DNA from: ATZT02 sp964639395
GTDB taxonomy: Bacteria; Actinomycetota; Actinomycetes; S36-B12; UBA5976
Direction: 5' to 3'
Assembly: GCA_964639395.1 (NCBI GenBank)
Contig: CAZXCT010000022.1
Span: 1 to 18,776 of the forward strand
Length of the DNA stretch: 18,776 nucleotides
In this document: piece after piece, positions 1 to 8,265 of the stretch
Position numbering within the stretch: position 1 is the stretch's first letter
Layout of the letters: the number at the start of each line of letters is the position of its first letter
The notes under the pieces: model-generated
Seen by the model: the letters and a program-made list of their open reading frames with translations, nothing else
What the model was told of the DNA's origin: nothing
Database searches by the model: none
Made by a program: the position numbers and the translations under genes

Positions 1-1117
1 CAAAGATAGTTAATAAAAACCTGCCCGAGCCCAATAGCGAAATTAAATCATTTCTTGCCGCCGCATCTAGTGGTAGCTTAAAATCTTCGATTTCATTTTT
101 AAATCGCGCCAAAGTATGTGGGGCTAAAATTAATCCTGCTTGGGCCGCAGCCGCTGAAGCGCGAAGTAGTAAATTGCTATCTTTTTTTAAGTTTACGTCT
201 CTCGCTAAAACAACTTCTTCACCTTGCACCACTACCCCGTCTGCCAAAGGTGCGCGTTCAGTCTTTTTAAACCTACTTAATAGGTTTGTTTTCTTTATAT
301 TAGATAGAGCTCGATACCACGCTAAATCTGAAAGATGAGAAATAGATTTGGCAGCTTTTGCAACTGCTCGAAGTAAACTCTCAGAATTTTCATAATTCAA
401 TAACTGCGCAACTTCTGATTGTTCTTGGCGCAACAGCACATCTTGATCAGAATTAGTAGCCTGGTGCAATCCATCGCGAGCATCCAGTAACACAGCAAGC
501 GCATTTTCTAATAACGAGTGATCAATGTCTGTTACCCAAGTTGCGGCAATCGCGCGAATAATTACCGCCTCCCGTAAACCGCCATAGCTTTCTTTAAGGT
601 TTGGCTCGACTAAATGCGGTAGTTCACCAAAGATGTTTTTTCGTTTTTCAACTTGCTCCTGTAATTCAGGCAATCGATTTTTGGCCCCCGCACGCCAATC
701 TGATAACACCTTTTGTTTAAGTTCATCTACTAATTCGCTATTGCCAGCTATGCAGCGCGCATCGAGCAAGCCTAAAAAAACTGCCAGATCAGCATTTGCC
801 ATCTCACGAGTTTGCAAAACTGTGCGAACAGAATGATCTAGCTTGATATTTTGATCCCAGATTGGGTACCAAATTGCTTCGGCTACTTTTTGCACCTTTG
901 AAGTATCTTCATGAAGTAGTAATAAATCTAAATCACTTCCGAGAGTTAATTCGCCTCTTCCAAATCCCCCCACTGCCACCAGCGCAAATTTTTTTGGATC
1001 ATCCACCGCATTTGAAAAAAGCTCACGTAGCCAAACTTTGGTTTCTTCGGCTAACGCCAAACGGCGCGCCTTGCCAATTGGCAAAGCGCGCGCATTTGCT
1101 CGAGCTATTTGAGTCAT
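1..1117 (-). CDS. glnD: [Protein-PII] nucleotidyltransferase/hydrolase GlnD, N-terminal part, cut by the window edge
   Basis: GlnD attaches a nucleotide to P-II and removes it again, linking P-II signalling to glutamine status. In actinobacteria the modification is usually adenylylation rather than uridylylation. About 372 codons are present. The nucleotidyltransferase motif is intact: GGFGRGEL at residues 50-57, then GSDLDLLLLH at 60-69 with the two metal-binding aspartates D62 and D64. Two further family blocks follow: YPIWDQNIKLDHSVRT (84-99) and a variant of the EPDLKxGxGGLRD block, EPNLKESYGGLRE (171-183). The HD hydrolase and ACT domains expected at the C-terminus would lie beyond position 1. 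The ATG start at 1117 is 3 nt after the glnB stop and has no clear Shine-Dalgarno, so translation is probably coupled. It is the last visible gene of amtB-glnB-glnD. Confidence 0.95.
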   Translation of the reverse strand, partial: MTQIARANARALPIGKARRLALAEETKVWLRELFSNAVDDPKKFALVAVGGFGRGELTLGSDLDLLLLHEDTSKVQKVAEAIWYPIWDQNIKLDHSVRTVLQTREMANADLAVFLGLLDARCIAGNSELVDELKQKVLSDWRAGAKNRLPELQEQVEKRKNIFGELPHLVEPNLKESYGGLREAVIIRAIAATWVTDIDHSLLENALAVLLDARDGLHQATNSDQDVLLRQEQSEVAQLLNYENSESLLRAVAKAAKSISHLSDLAWYRALSNIKKTNLLSRFKKTERAPLADGVVVQGEEVVLARDVNLKKDSNLLLRASAAAAQAGLILAPHTLARFKNEIEDFKLPLDAAARNDLISLLGSGRFLLTIF

Positions 1118-1120
1118 TCG

Positions 1121-1459
1121 TTAGATGGCTTCGGCTCCGCGTTCTCCGGTGCGTACTCTTACCACTTCTTCTACCGCAATCACCCAGACTTTTCCGTCGC
1201 CGATTTTTCCGGTTTGTGCTGCGTTGACTACTGCATCAACTACTTTTGAAACATTGGAGTCTTCTACCAACGCTTCGATGCGAACTTTTGGTACAAGATC
1301 AACCGTGTACTCAGCCCCTCGGTATACCTCAGTGTGTCCACCTTGGCGGCCAAAGCCAGCAGCATCAGAAACAGTCATTCCTGCTACACCATTAGCTTGT
1401 AGTGCAGTTTTTACATCGTCTACCTTAAATGGTTTGACAATTGCTACAACTAACTTCAT
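1121..1459 (-). CDS. glnB: Nitrogen regulatory protein P-II
   Basis: This is a trimeric P-II signal protein (112 aa, the usual length) that senses 2-oxoglutarate and ATP/ADP and regulates the ammonium channel and nitrogen enzymes. It begins MKLVVAIVKPFKVDDVK. The T-loop runs through about residues 37-55 and carries YRGAEY with Y51, the conserved covalent modification site. The B-loop signature TGKIGDGKVWV lies at 83-93. The start ATG overlaps the amtB stop as ATGA (1456-1459). A strong AAAGGAG Shine-Dalgarno, 7 nt upstream, is embedded in the last amtB codons. Linkage to amtB makes a GlnK-type role likely (binding and closing the channel), and glnD immediately downstream would supply its modifier. 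GlnB and GlnK naming cannot be separated from sequence alone. Confidence 0.97.
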   Translation of the reverse strand: MKLVVAIVKPFKVDDVKTALQANGVAGMTVSDAAGFGRQGGHTEVYRGAEYTVDLVPKVRIEALVEDSNVSKVVDAVVNAAQTGKIGDGKVWVIAVEEVVRVRTGERGAEAI

Positions 1460-2754
1460 GCGCTTACTCCTTTGCTGCCTGCGTCAGAAAAATCGTAGGC
1501 TGATTCTGCCTGTAAGGCTAGATCTACGCCCTGCAACTCTTCATCTCTAGTTACTCTAAATCGCGTGAACTTCACAAGAAGACCACCAATTATTAGCGTC
1601 ATCACAAAGGTGTAAACCATCACGATTACTACCCCTTGAATTTGTGCTATTAATTGTGAAGCGTCTCCACCGTAGAAAATGCCTGCACCGTTGAATGCCT
1701 CGAAGAAACCAATCAAAATTGTTCCTACGATTCCACCAACCAAGTGAACACCAACTACATCTAGTGAGTCGTCATACCCAAACTTGTATTTCAACCCAAC
1801 TGCAAGTGCGCAAAGCACACCAGCAATTGCACCAATTGAAATGGCTCCCCAAGTGTCAACCGAGGCACAAGCAGGAGTAATTGCGACCAACCCTGCTACT
1901 ACACCGGAAGCTGCGCCCAGGCTTGTTGCATGACCATCGCGAATCTTCTCAGTTAGTAACCATGCTAAAACGGCAGCACTAGTTGCGGTAATGGTGTTAA
2001 TAAAAGCAATCGCAGCGGTTCCGTTAGCAGCTAAAGCGCTTCCGGCATTGAATCCGAACCAGCCGAACCAAAGCAACCCAGCACCAATCATTACTAATGG
2101 CAGGTTACTTGGACGCATTGGAGTTTTACCAAAGCCGATTCTTTTACCCAAAACAATTGCTAAGGCCAAAGCTGCCACACCAGAATTAATATGCACGGCA
2201 GTTCCACCAGCAAAATCAATTGCGCCTAAGGTCGCTCCGATTAATCCACCTTGTTCTCCGTTTTCATCTCCGAAATAGAAAACTGCACGAGACACTGGTA
2301 GGTAAACGAAAGTTCCCCAAATTGCAGCAAACAATAACCATGGGCCAAAGCGCACCCGATCAGCAATTGCACCTGAAATTAGTGCGACTGTAATTACCGC
2401 AAATACTCCTTGAAAAGCAACAAAAGTAAGTGCAGGTATTGGATAGTAACCACCGTTAATTGCTAATGAATCTGGATTCATAATTGAGCTCAATCCCCAA
2501 TATGTTGAGGGATTACCCAACAAACTCCAACTACCAGAACCAATAGCTGGTCCAAAAGTTATCGAATAGCCAAACGTTACCCAGATTAATGAAATAACAA
2601 CTAATGCACCAAAAGACATCATGATCATGTTTAAAGTGCTCTTTGCGCGGACCATTCCACCGTAAAACATTGCTAAACCTGGTGCTGTCATTAATAGCAC
2701 CATGGCGGTGGCGATCATTATGAACGCAGTATCACCTGCGTTAATTTCAGGCAT
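1456..2754 (-). CDS. amtB: Ammonium transporter, AmtB/Mep/Rh family
   Basis: Integral membrane ammonium channel, 432 aa from the chosen start, with about eleven hydrophobic segments. The family signature DFAGGTAVHINSGVAALA is at residues 180-197. The twin pore histidines are H188 and H337 (DVVGVHLVGG). FQGVFAVITVALISG (114-128) and WFGWFGFNAGSA (229-240) match the Phe-gate regions. The frame stays open up to a TTG at 2820, but I chose the ATG at 2754. A GAGGGG Shine-Dalgarno sits 8 nt before it, and MPEINAGDTAFIM leads straight into the first membrane segment, whereas the extra 22 residues would be polar. It is first in amtB-glnB-glnD and overlaps glnB by 4 nt. The segment VYLPVSRAVFYF (150-161) departs from the commoner VYxPxAHW form. 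Confidence 0.97.
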   Translation of the reverse strand: MPEINAGDTAFIMIATAMVLLMTAPGLAMFYGGMVRAKSTLNMIMMSFGALVVISLIWVTFGYSITFGPAIGSGSWSLLGNPSTYWGLSSIMNPDSLAINGGYYPIPALTFVAFQGVFAVITVALISGAIADRVRFGPWLLFAAIWGTFVYLPVSRAVFYFGDENGEQGGLIGATLGAIDFAGGTAVHINSGVAALALAIVLGKRIGFGKTPMRPSNLPLVMIGAGLLWFGWFGFNAGSALAANGTAAIAFINTITATSAAVLAWLLTEKIRDGHATSLGAASGVVAGLVAITPACASVDTWGAISIGAIAGVLCALAVGLKYKFGYDDSLDVVGVHLVGGIVGTILIGFFEAFNGAGIFYGGDASQLIAQIQGVVIVMVYTFVMTLIIGGLLVKFTRFRVTRDEELQGVDLALQAESAYDFSDAGSKGVSA

Positions 2755-2889
2755 GAACCCATCCCCTCTATCTTTGTTTGATTTCGCGCCATTGCGAAGA
2801 TTGAGTGAACTATCTATCAAGGAAGTAAAGATCAGTCGCGTTTGATGTTGCGAGTTTGTATCATTTTGCCTTGGTTTGTTACAGCCAAG
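2755..2889 (-). promoter_or_regulatory. Upstream region of the amtB-glnB-glnD operon
   Basis: This 135-nt gap between the ftsY stop and the amtB start is the only space in which the nitrogen operon could have its own promoter. The amtB Shine-Dalgarno is at 2763-2768. I see no convincing -35/-10 pair. A half-site pair GATAC-n6-GCAAC (minus strand, 2847-2862) matches 8 of 10 fixed positions of the actinobacterial GlnR box GTnAC-n6-GAAAC. That is suggestive but could be chance. No AmtR-type CTAT-n6-ATAG box is present. Confidence 0.4.
2870..2889 (-). terminator. Possible weak hairpin after ftsY
   Basis: A 5-bp inverted repeat, CTTGG / CCAAG, with a 10-nt loop starts right after the ftsY stop codon. 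No T-run follows on the minus strand, so it would be a weak or factor-dependent terminator at best. Confidence 0.22.
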
Positions 2890-3768
2890 TTAATTCAAGA
2901 GATCTCGCGCAAACTCGCTCGCTTTAAACGGCTTCAAATCAGCTATTGTCTCGCCGAAGCCAACGAATTTAACTGGGACGCCCAGTTCATTAGCAATTGC
3001 AACAACAATCCCACCCTTGGCAGAACCATCTAATTTTGTCAAAATAACTCCTGTTACCGCTACTGCCTCAGTGAAAATCTTGGCTTGCGCTAAACCATTT
3101 TGACCTGTGGTTGCATCGATAACTAACAGAACTTCATTTACCGGATTTTGTTTTTCAATCACTCTTTTAATTTTTTCTAATTCGTCCATCAGAGTTGATT
3201 TGGTGTGAAGACGTCCCGCAGTATCTACTAACAAGATATCGGCGTTTTCTGCTAAGGCTTTTTTTACAGCAGTAAATGCAACGCTGGCGGGCTCTGCGTT
3301 CTCTTCGCCTTGCACCAATTCAGCACCCGCACGAGCCGCCCAGGTAGCTAATTGATTTGCCGCGGCGGCACGAAAGGTGTCAGCCGCTGCCATAACCACA
3401 CGTTTTTTTGTCAGCGAAAACATTTGAGCCAATTTGCCAACACTGGTGGTCTTTCCGGTGCCATTTACCCCCACAATTAAAAAAACTGATAGTCCGTCTT
3501 GCGTTATGTTTAAACTAGCTGGTTTAGCATCAGTTTCTAATATTTCAATTAATATTTTTGATAAAACATCTTTTGCTTGTTCTACTTCTGTAATATTTTT
3601 TATTTCATTATGCTTTTTTAACTTAGTAATAATTAACTCAGTAGTTGCTGGGCCCAAATCTGCTTGAATTAAAGTTTCATATATTTGATTCCAGCTCTCA
3701 TCGGTTAATTTATCTTTTGAGAAAACATTTAGTAATTTTTTACCAAAATCAAAATTAAATAAAGCCAC
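2890..3768 (-). CDS. ftsY: Signal recognition particle receptor FtsY (NG domains only)
   Basis: SRP-GTPase that docks ribosome-SRP complexes at the membrane for co-translational insertion. Visible motifs are G1 GVNGTGKTT (100-108), DTFRAAA (130-136), DTAGR (182-186), TKLDGSAKGG (244-253) and the closing GFGE (270-273). At 292 aa the protein is essentially the NG core. There is no long acidic A domain and no N-terminal membrane segment; the short start LFNFDFGKKLLNVFSK (residues 3-18) could be a lipid-binding amphipathic helix. FtsY is preferred over Ffh because there is no methionine-rich M domain after the G domain and because the gene follows smc. The start is GTG, 2 nt after the smc stop and without an evident Shine-Dalgarno, so coupling to smc is likely. 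It is the last gene of the recG-to-ftsY run. Confidence 0.96.
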   Translation of the reverse strand: MALFNFDFGKKLLNVFSKDKLTDESWNQIYETLIQADLGPATTELIITKLKKHNEIKNITEVEQAKDVLSKILIEILETDAKPASLNITQDGLSVFLIVGVNGTGKTTSVGKLAQMFSLTKKRVVMAAADTFRAAAANQLATWAARAGAELVQGEENAEPASVAFTAVKKALAENADILLVDTAGRLHTKSTLMDELEKIKRVIEKQNPVNEVLLVIDATTGQNGLAQAKIFTEAVAVTGVILTKLDGSAKGGIVVAIANELGVPVKFVGFGETIADLKPFKASEFARDLLN

Positions 3769-3770
3769 GA

Positions 3771-6700
3771 TTAAACTGGTTCAGGCTCTCGGGCATCTCT
3801 AATTCGCTGGCTTACCACGGCAGAAACTCCATCACCGCGCATGCTAATCCCGTAGAGTGCATCAGCAATTTCCATAGTTCGTTTTTGGTGCGTAACAATA
3901 ATTAATTGACTATTTTCACGAAGTTCTTCATATATTTGCAATAGTCGACCAAGATTTGCATCATCAAGTGCTGCTTCAACCTCATCTAAAATATAAAAGG
4001 GGCTCGGGCGGGCTTTAAATAACGAAACTAAGAACGCAACCGCCGCTAAGGATTGTTCACCGCCAGAGAGCAACGTTAGACGTTTTACTTTTTTACCAGC
4101 CGGACTAGCTTCAACTTCAATCCCGGCTTCACGTAAATTATGCGGATCAGTCAACACAATTTTGCCTTTACCGCCAGGGAACAGTCTTGGAAACAGGTTT
4201 TCAAATTCACGAGCGACATCTCGATATGCTTCTAAAAAGATTTGTTGCACTCTTTGCTCAACTTCACTGATTACATCCAGTAAATCTTTTCTGGTTTTCT
4301 TAACATCTTCAAGTTGTTCAGTAAGAAATTGATTACGCTCTTCTAGGGCAGCAAACTCTTCTAAAGCTAAGGGATTAACTCTGCCAAGTAAGCTCAGTTG
4401 CTTTTCGGCCTGTTGAGCGCGTTTTTCTTGCTCTGCTCTTAGATAAGGAATTGGCACCGGCGCAGTTGCATTTGGATCCACCGTTACGGTTTCATCGACA
4501 TATTCAAAAATCGGTACTAATTGATCTGGACCGTATTCACGCTGTAAAGCCTCTGGGTCGATCCCGTAATCCTCTAGCGCACGATCCTCCATTTGTTCAA
4601 TCCGCAGGCGCTGTTCTGTGCGAGCAACCTCATCACGGTGAACCGAATCAACTAATCGATCAAGATCCGCACCTAGCTCGCGAAGTTGCTTGCGCACCTG
4701 TAAAAGTTCTTCATCCATTTGTTTTTGTTGCTTTTGAGCTTCATCACGAGCTATTTCTGCTTTTGATAATGAATTTTCTAGATAATTTAAAGCGGTATCA
4801 ATCCCAATCAAAACTGCACTCGCAGTGGCGGCGGCACGGCGGCGCTGCACTTTGCGCTCTTGCGCTCTAATTCTGGCAGTGCGCTCAGTTTCTGCTTGAC
4901 GTTCTAATTGCATTGCCCGCTCTAGTACTGCCGAATGGCGTTCCTCAGCAGTTCGAACTGAAAGTTTGGCTTCTATTTCTAATTGACGCTTATCTTCGGT
5001 AAGCGTAGAGAGTTCATCTCGCTTTGTTGAATCTAACTCGGCTTCACTTGGGGCGCCTTCTGAGGCATTTAACCTAGCTTCTAACTCGCCAAGCACCCGC
5101 TGATCATCAATTTTTGCTAACTTAATCTCTTCTGAATAATTTTTAAGTCGATCTGTTTCACCCTCAGCACTTCGCTTTTGCTCACCTAGCGCACCCAACT
5201 TTTCTGCCACGGCAGAGAGTTGAGCATCTGATTCATGAAGGAGCGCTAAAGCGGCAGCGACTTTTTCTGCCGCTCGATTTCGATCAGACTTGGCGCCCTG
5301 TAGCTGAAATTTCACTTGTTCAAAGTCTTTTATTACGACATCTCGCTGGGTGGCTGCTAGTTCTGCTTTGGCCTTGGCTTCAATTTTTGAGGCGGTGCGG
5401 GCAGAGCCTCCAATAATGTAATTAGAAGAAACTGCATCGCCTTCGCGTGTAACCGCAAGTAACCGCGGGTGATTTTTTACCGCATTTTGCGCGTCTTGCA
5501 AATTCTCTACCAAGACAACTTCTTTTAGTAAAACATTAAGAGCATTCGCAAACTCATAAGGAGCGTTTATCACATCTAAGGCATGGCGCGCATATTCAGG
5601 AACATTTGGACGTGCCGATTGATCACCTAAAGCATCCGCTAACAGCATGGCGGCTCTTCCTCGGTCATCTCTTTTTAATTTTTCGACGGCTCTAATTGCT
5701 GAATTAGCACTCTTAGTAGCAATTGCATTTGCCGCGCCGCCCAAAGCGGTAGCTATTGCCGTCTCCCAACCTTTTTCAATTCGTAACAAAGTTGCGAGTG
5801 ATCCCACTAATGAATCATCCCCGCTCGCGAGCAACTCTTCGGTTGCATCGACTTGCTCAGCTATCGCTTGGGCTAACGCTTCGGCTCGAGCGGTAAGTGC
5901 CGCTCTTTCTCTTGATAACTCTTGTTGCTTCATTTCTAAATCAGCAACAATTTTTTCTTTTTCAATTAGTTCATTGGCTACCGCTTCGTGTTGGGCATCA
6001 AGATTTGCTTCACCACTGTTGAGTCCAGCAATTTTGTTTTCGAGTGCAAGAAATTCTTGCTTGGCGGCATCAGCGCGTGCTGACGCTTCGGCAATTTTTG
6101 AATTTAATCTTTCGGATTCAGCATCCCTGGCTTCTATGCGGGATTTAGCTGCTGCAATTTGTGAATTTAGGCTTGCAATGCCATCTTTATAGTCAGCAGC
6201 TCTTTGCACAGCAGATTGATAACGAATTTGTTCTTGATTAAAAGCATTTTCAGCACTTTCGCGTTGGGCACTTATTTGTTGCAAAACAGTTTTTACTTTG
6301 TTTAATTCTTGTTCTAACTCTTGCGCTTGTGCTCTAACTTCTTTAGCCTCTGCCTCTAATGCTGCTGGATCTAAGGCAAAAGATTGGTCTGCTTCATCTT
6401 CTTCTGCTAATTTTGCTCGTTCACTAGCGAGCGAACGTGATCCTAAAAATCTTTCTCTTAAAGACGCTAATTTAAACCAATCTGCTTGCGCATTAGATAA
6501 TTTTGGATTTGCCTGCGATAGCAAAACTTCTAATTCAGATTCGCGAGATTTTATTTTGGCTATATCTGCTTCTACTAAAGCTTGTCTTTCTTTTAACGCT
6601 GTCTCATCCGCAACTTCACGTTCCATTGCCTCACGCATTCGCTTTAAATCATCAGCCAACAAACGTAATTTGGCATCACGCAATTCTGCTTGAATGGTTT

Positions 6701-7346
6701 GAGCCTTTTTTGCGACATCCGCTTGCCTGGCCAAAGGCTTGAGCTGGCGCCTTAATTCTGCAGTTAAATCTTGCAGTCGCAACATATTTGCGTGTGTCGC
6801 ATCTAATTTTCGTTCAGCTTTTTCTTTTCTTTTGCGATGCTTAAGGACACCAGCCGCTTCTTCAATAAATCCGCGTCTTCCTTCAGGGGTAGACAATAAA
6901 ACTTGCTGAAGTTGGCCTTGACCTACAATCACATGCATTTCGCGGCCAATTCCAGAATCACTAAGCAGTTCTTGAACATCTAGCAAGCGAGATGGGTTGC
7001 CATTAATTGCGTATTCGCTACCACCATTTCTAAATAAAGTGCGAGAGATTGTCACTTCTGAATATTCAATTGGTAGTGCACCATCCGCGTTATCGATTGT
7101 AAGAACTACTTCTGCTCTACCTAAAGGAGCTCGATTTGTCGTACCAGAAAAAATTACGTCGTCCATCTTTCCGCCACGCAGCGACTTAGCGCCTTGCTCG
7201 CCCATTACCCAGGCAATAGCGTCGACAACATTCGACTTTCCTGATCCGTTTGGCCCCACCACGGCGGTGATTCCATCTTCAAAATTTAAGGTTGTTGTTG
7301 AAGCAAACGACTTGAAGCCTCTGAGGGTTAGGCTTTTTAAATGCAA
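3771..7346 (-). CDS. smc: Chromosome segregation ATPase SMC
   Basis: Condensin-type SMC, which with ScpA/ScpB (not in this window) compacts and separates the chromosome. At 1191 aa it has the full family length. The N-terminal head carries Walker A GPNGSGKS (31-38). Long alanine/glutamate/lysine-rich coiled coils (about 170-505 and 655-985) flank a hinge at about 510-650, seen as GSLATLLRIEKGWETA followed later by the glycine-rich YIIGGSA. The C-terminal head carries VNPLALEE (990-997), the ABC signature LLSGGEQS (1092-1099) and Walker B FYILDEVEAALDD (1117-1129). The start is TTG, supported by AAGGAG with a 6-nt spacer. The 41-nt gap after mutM is the largest inside this gene run. The gene is intact, with no frameshift. 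Confidence 0.98.
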   Translation of the reverse strand: MHLKSLTLRGFKSFASTTTLNFEDGITAVVGPNGSGKSNVVDAIAWVMGEQGAKSLRGGKMDDVIFSGTTNRAPLGRAEVVLTIDNADGALPIEYSEVTISRTLFRNGGSEYAINGNPSRLLDVQELLSDSGIGREMHVIVGQGQLQQVLLSTPEGRRGFIEEAAGVLKHRKRKEKAERKLDATHANMLRLQDLTAELRRQLKPLARQADVAKKAQTIQAELRDAKLRLLADDLKRMREAMEREVADETALKERQALVEADIAKIKSRESELEVLLSQANPKLSNAQADWFKLASLRERFLGSRSLASERAKLAEEDEADQSFALDPAALEAEAKEVRAQAQELEQELNKVKTVLQQISAQRESAENAFNQEQIRYQSAVQRAADYKDGIASLNSQIAAAKSRIEARDAESERLNSKIAEASARADAAKQEFLALENKIAGLNSGEANLDAQHEAVANELIEKEKIVADLEMKQQELSRERAALTARAEALAQAIAEQVDATEELLASGDDSLVGSLATLLRIEKGWETAIATALGGAANAIATKSANSAIRAVEKLKRDDRGRAAMLLADALGDQSARPNVPEYARHALDVINAPYEFANALNVLLKEVVLVENLQDAQNAVKNHPRLLAVTREGDAVSSNYIIGGSARTASKIEAKAKAELAATQRDVVIKDFEQVKFQLQGAKSDRNRAAEKVAAALALLHESDAQLSAVAEKLGALGEQKRSAEGETDRLKNYSEEIKLAKIDDQRVLGELEARLNASEGAPSEAELDSTKRDELSTLTEDKRQLEIEAKLSVRTAEERHSAVLERAMQLERQAETERTARIRAQERKVQRRRAAATASAVLIGIDTALNYLENSLSKAEIARDEAQKQQKQMDEELLQVRKQLRELGADLDRLVDSVHRDEVARTEQRLRIEQMEDRALEDYGIDPEALQREYGPDQLVPIFEYVDETVTVDPNATAPVPIPYLRAEQEKRAQQAEKQLSLLGRVNPLALEEFAALEERNQFLTEQLEDVKKTRKDLLDVISEVEQRVQQIFLEAYRDVAREFENLFPRLFPGGKGKIVLTDPHNLREAGIEVEASPAGKKVKRLTLLSGGEQSLAAVAFLVSLFKARPSPFYILDEVEAALDDANLGRLLQIYEELRENSQLIIVTHQKRTMEIADALYGISMRGDGVSAVVSQRIRDAREPEPV

Positions 7347-7387
7347 GTCGAACTCCTTGAAAAATGGATTTAATTAACGTGCTAACT

Positions 7388-8260
7388 CTATCTACGCATC
7401 GATTTGCGCTTTTGACACTGAGGACAGCGAACACTTCCGCGCCCTACCCCAAATGACTCTCTAATTAACTTTGATTTACATCTGTAACAAAGCTGCCCTC
7501 CTCTTCCGTAGGCTCGCAGCCGCTGTTCGAAATAGCCACTTTCGCCATTGACATCTACATAGAGCGCATCAAATGAGGTGCCGCCGTCTCGCAGCGATTG
7601 GGTCATCACCTTTTTTAAAGCCTTAATCAAGACTCGATATTGCTCACGACTAACTTGATTTGCCGGTGTCTTCCAGTCGAGTTGTGCCTGCCACAATGCC
7701 TCGTCGGCGTAGATATTTCCGACCCCGCTAATTAATTCTTGATTCAGGATCACATTTTTTACACAGGTGCTGCGGCGAATCAAATCATCAATTGTTTTCT
7801 CTAAGTCAAATTCTTTTGCAAACATGTCGGGTCTTATTTTTCTTACCGACCGTGGGATTGATTTATTGTTTGTATCTAAAACTGTTGGCTCTAGATTTAC
7901 CCAACCAAAGGTGCGCTGATCAATAAATGCTAACTTTTGATTCCAATTAGAGAACTCAAAAATTGCTCTGCTATGAAGCGGTTTTTTATCACCTGGCGCA
8001 ACAAAAATAAATTGTCCGCTCATTCCTAAATGTGCAGATAATACCCAGTCTTCATCATCCAGCACTAACCATAAAAATTTACCCCGCCGGCGTACCGCCG
8101 TTACCGTCTTACCAACCAGCCGCGCCTCAAATTGTGCTGCGCTTGCCGCAAAATTTCGTAAAGTACGCTTATGAAATATTTTTGCAGAATTGATAGTTTT
8201 ATCAATTAAGTGAGCCGCTAGCCCGCTGCGTACTACTTCTACTTCGGGTAATTCTGGCAT
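7388..8260 (-). CDS. mutM: Formamidopyrimidine-DNA glycosylase (Fpg/MutM)
   Basis: Bifunctional base-excision glycosylase/AP lyase that removes 8-oxoguanine and formamidopyrimidines. It is 290 aa long. It begins MPELPEVE, so processing exposes the catalytic Pro, with the catalytic Glu next to it. The conserved lysine is in RRGKFL (K61). HLGMSGQF is at 77-84 and the H2TH element GVGNIYADE at 179-187. The C-terminal zinc finger is C258-x2-C261 ... C279-x2-C282, with the conserved arginine in GRGSVRC. Retention of P2/E3 plus the full zinc finger favours Fpg over Nei. The ATG lies 5 nt after the rnc stop. The same rnc-mutM-smc order occurs in many actinobacteria. Confidence 0.97.
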   Translation of the reverse strand: MPELPEVEVVRSGLAAHLIDKTINSAKIFHKRTLRNFAASAAQFEARLVGKTVTAVRRRGKFLWLVLDDEDWVLSAHLGMSGQFIFVAPGDKKPLHSRAIFEFSNWNQKLAFIDQRTFGWVNLEPTVLDTNNKSIPRSVRKIRPDMFAKEFDLEKTIDDLIRRSTCVKNVILNQELISGVGNIYADEALWQAQLDWKTPANQVSREQYRVLIKALKKVMTQSLRDGGTSFDALYVDVNGESGYFEQRLRAYGRGGQLCYRCKSKLIRESFGVGRGSVRCPQCQKRKSMRR

Positions 8261-8265
8261 GAGGT

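Noticed and set aside
862..1550. Plus-strand open frames of 121 and 141 codons opposite glnD, glnB and amtB
   Set aside because: Shadows of genes with clear conserved motifs on the minus strand.
2755..2889. AmtR-type operator (CTAT-n6-ATAG) upstream of amtB
   Set aside because: The CTATCTATC at 2812-2818 looked promising but has no ATAG at the required spacing.
2842..3033. Plus-strand 63-codon frame beginning in the amtB-ftsY gap
   Set aside because: Most of it is antisense to the conserved C-terminal part of ftsY, and there is no Shine-Dalgarno.
5647..6693. Plus-strand open frames of 181 and 131 codons opposite smc
   Set aside because: They are antisense to the SMC coiled coil. Their serine/alanine/leucine-rich composition is what the reverse of alanine/glutamate codons gives, and they have no family resemblance or ribosome-binding site.
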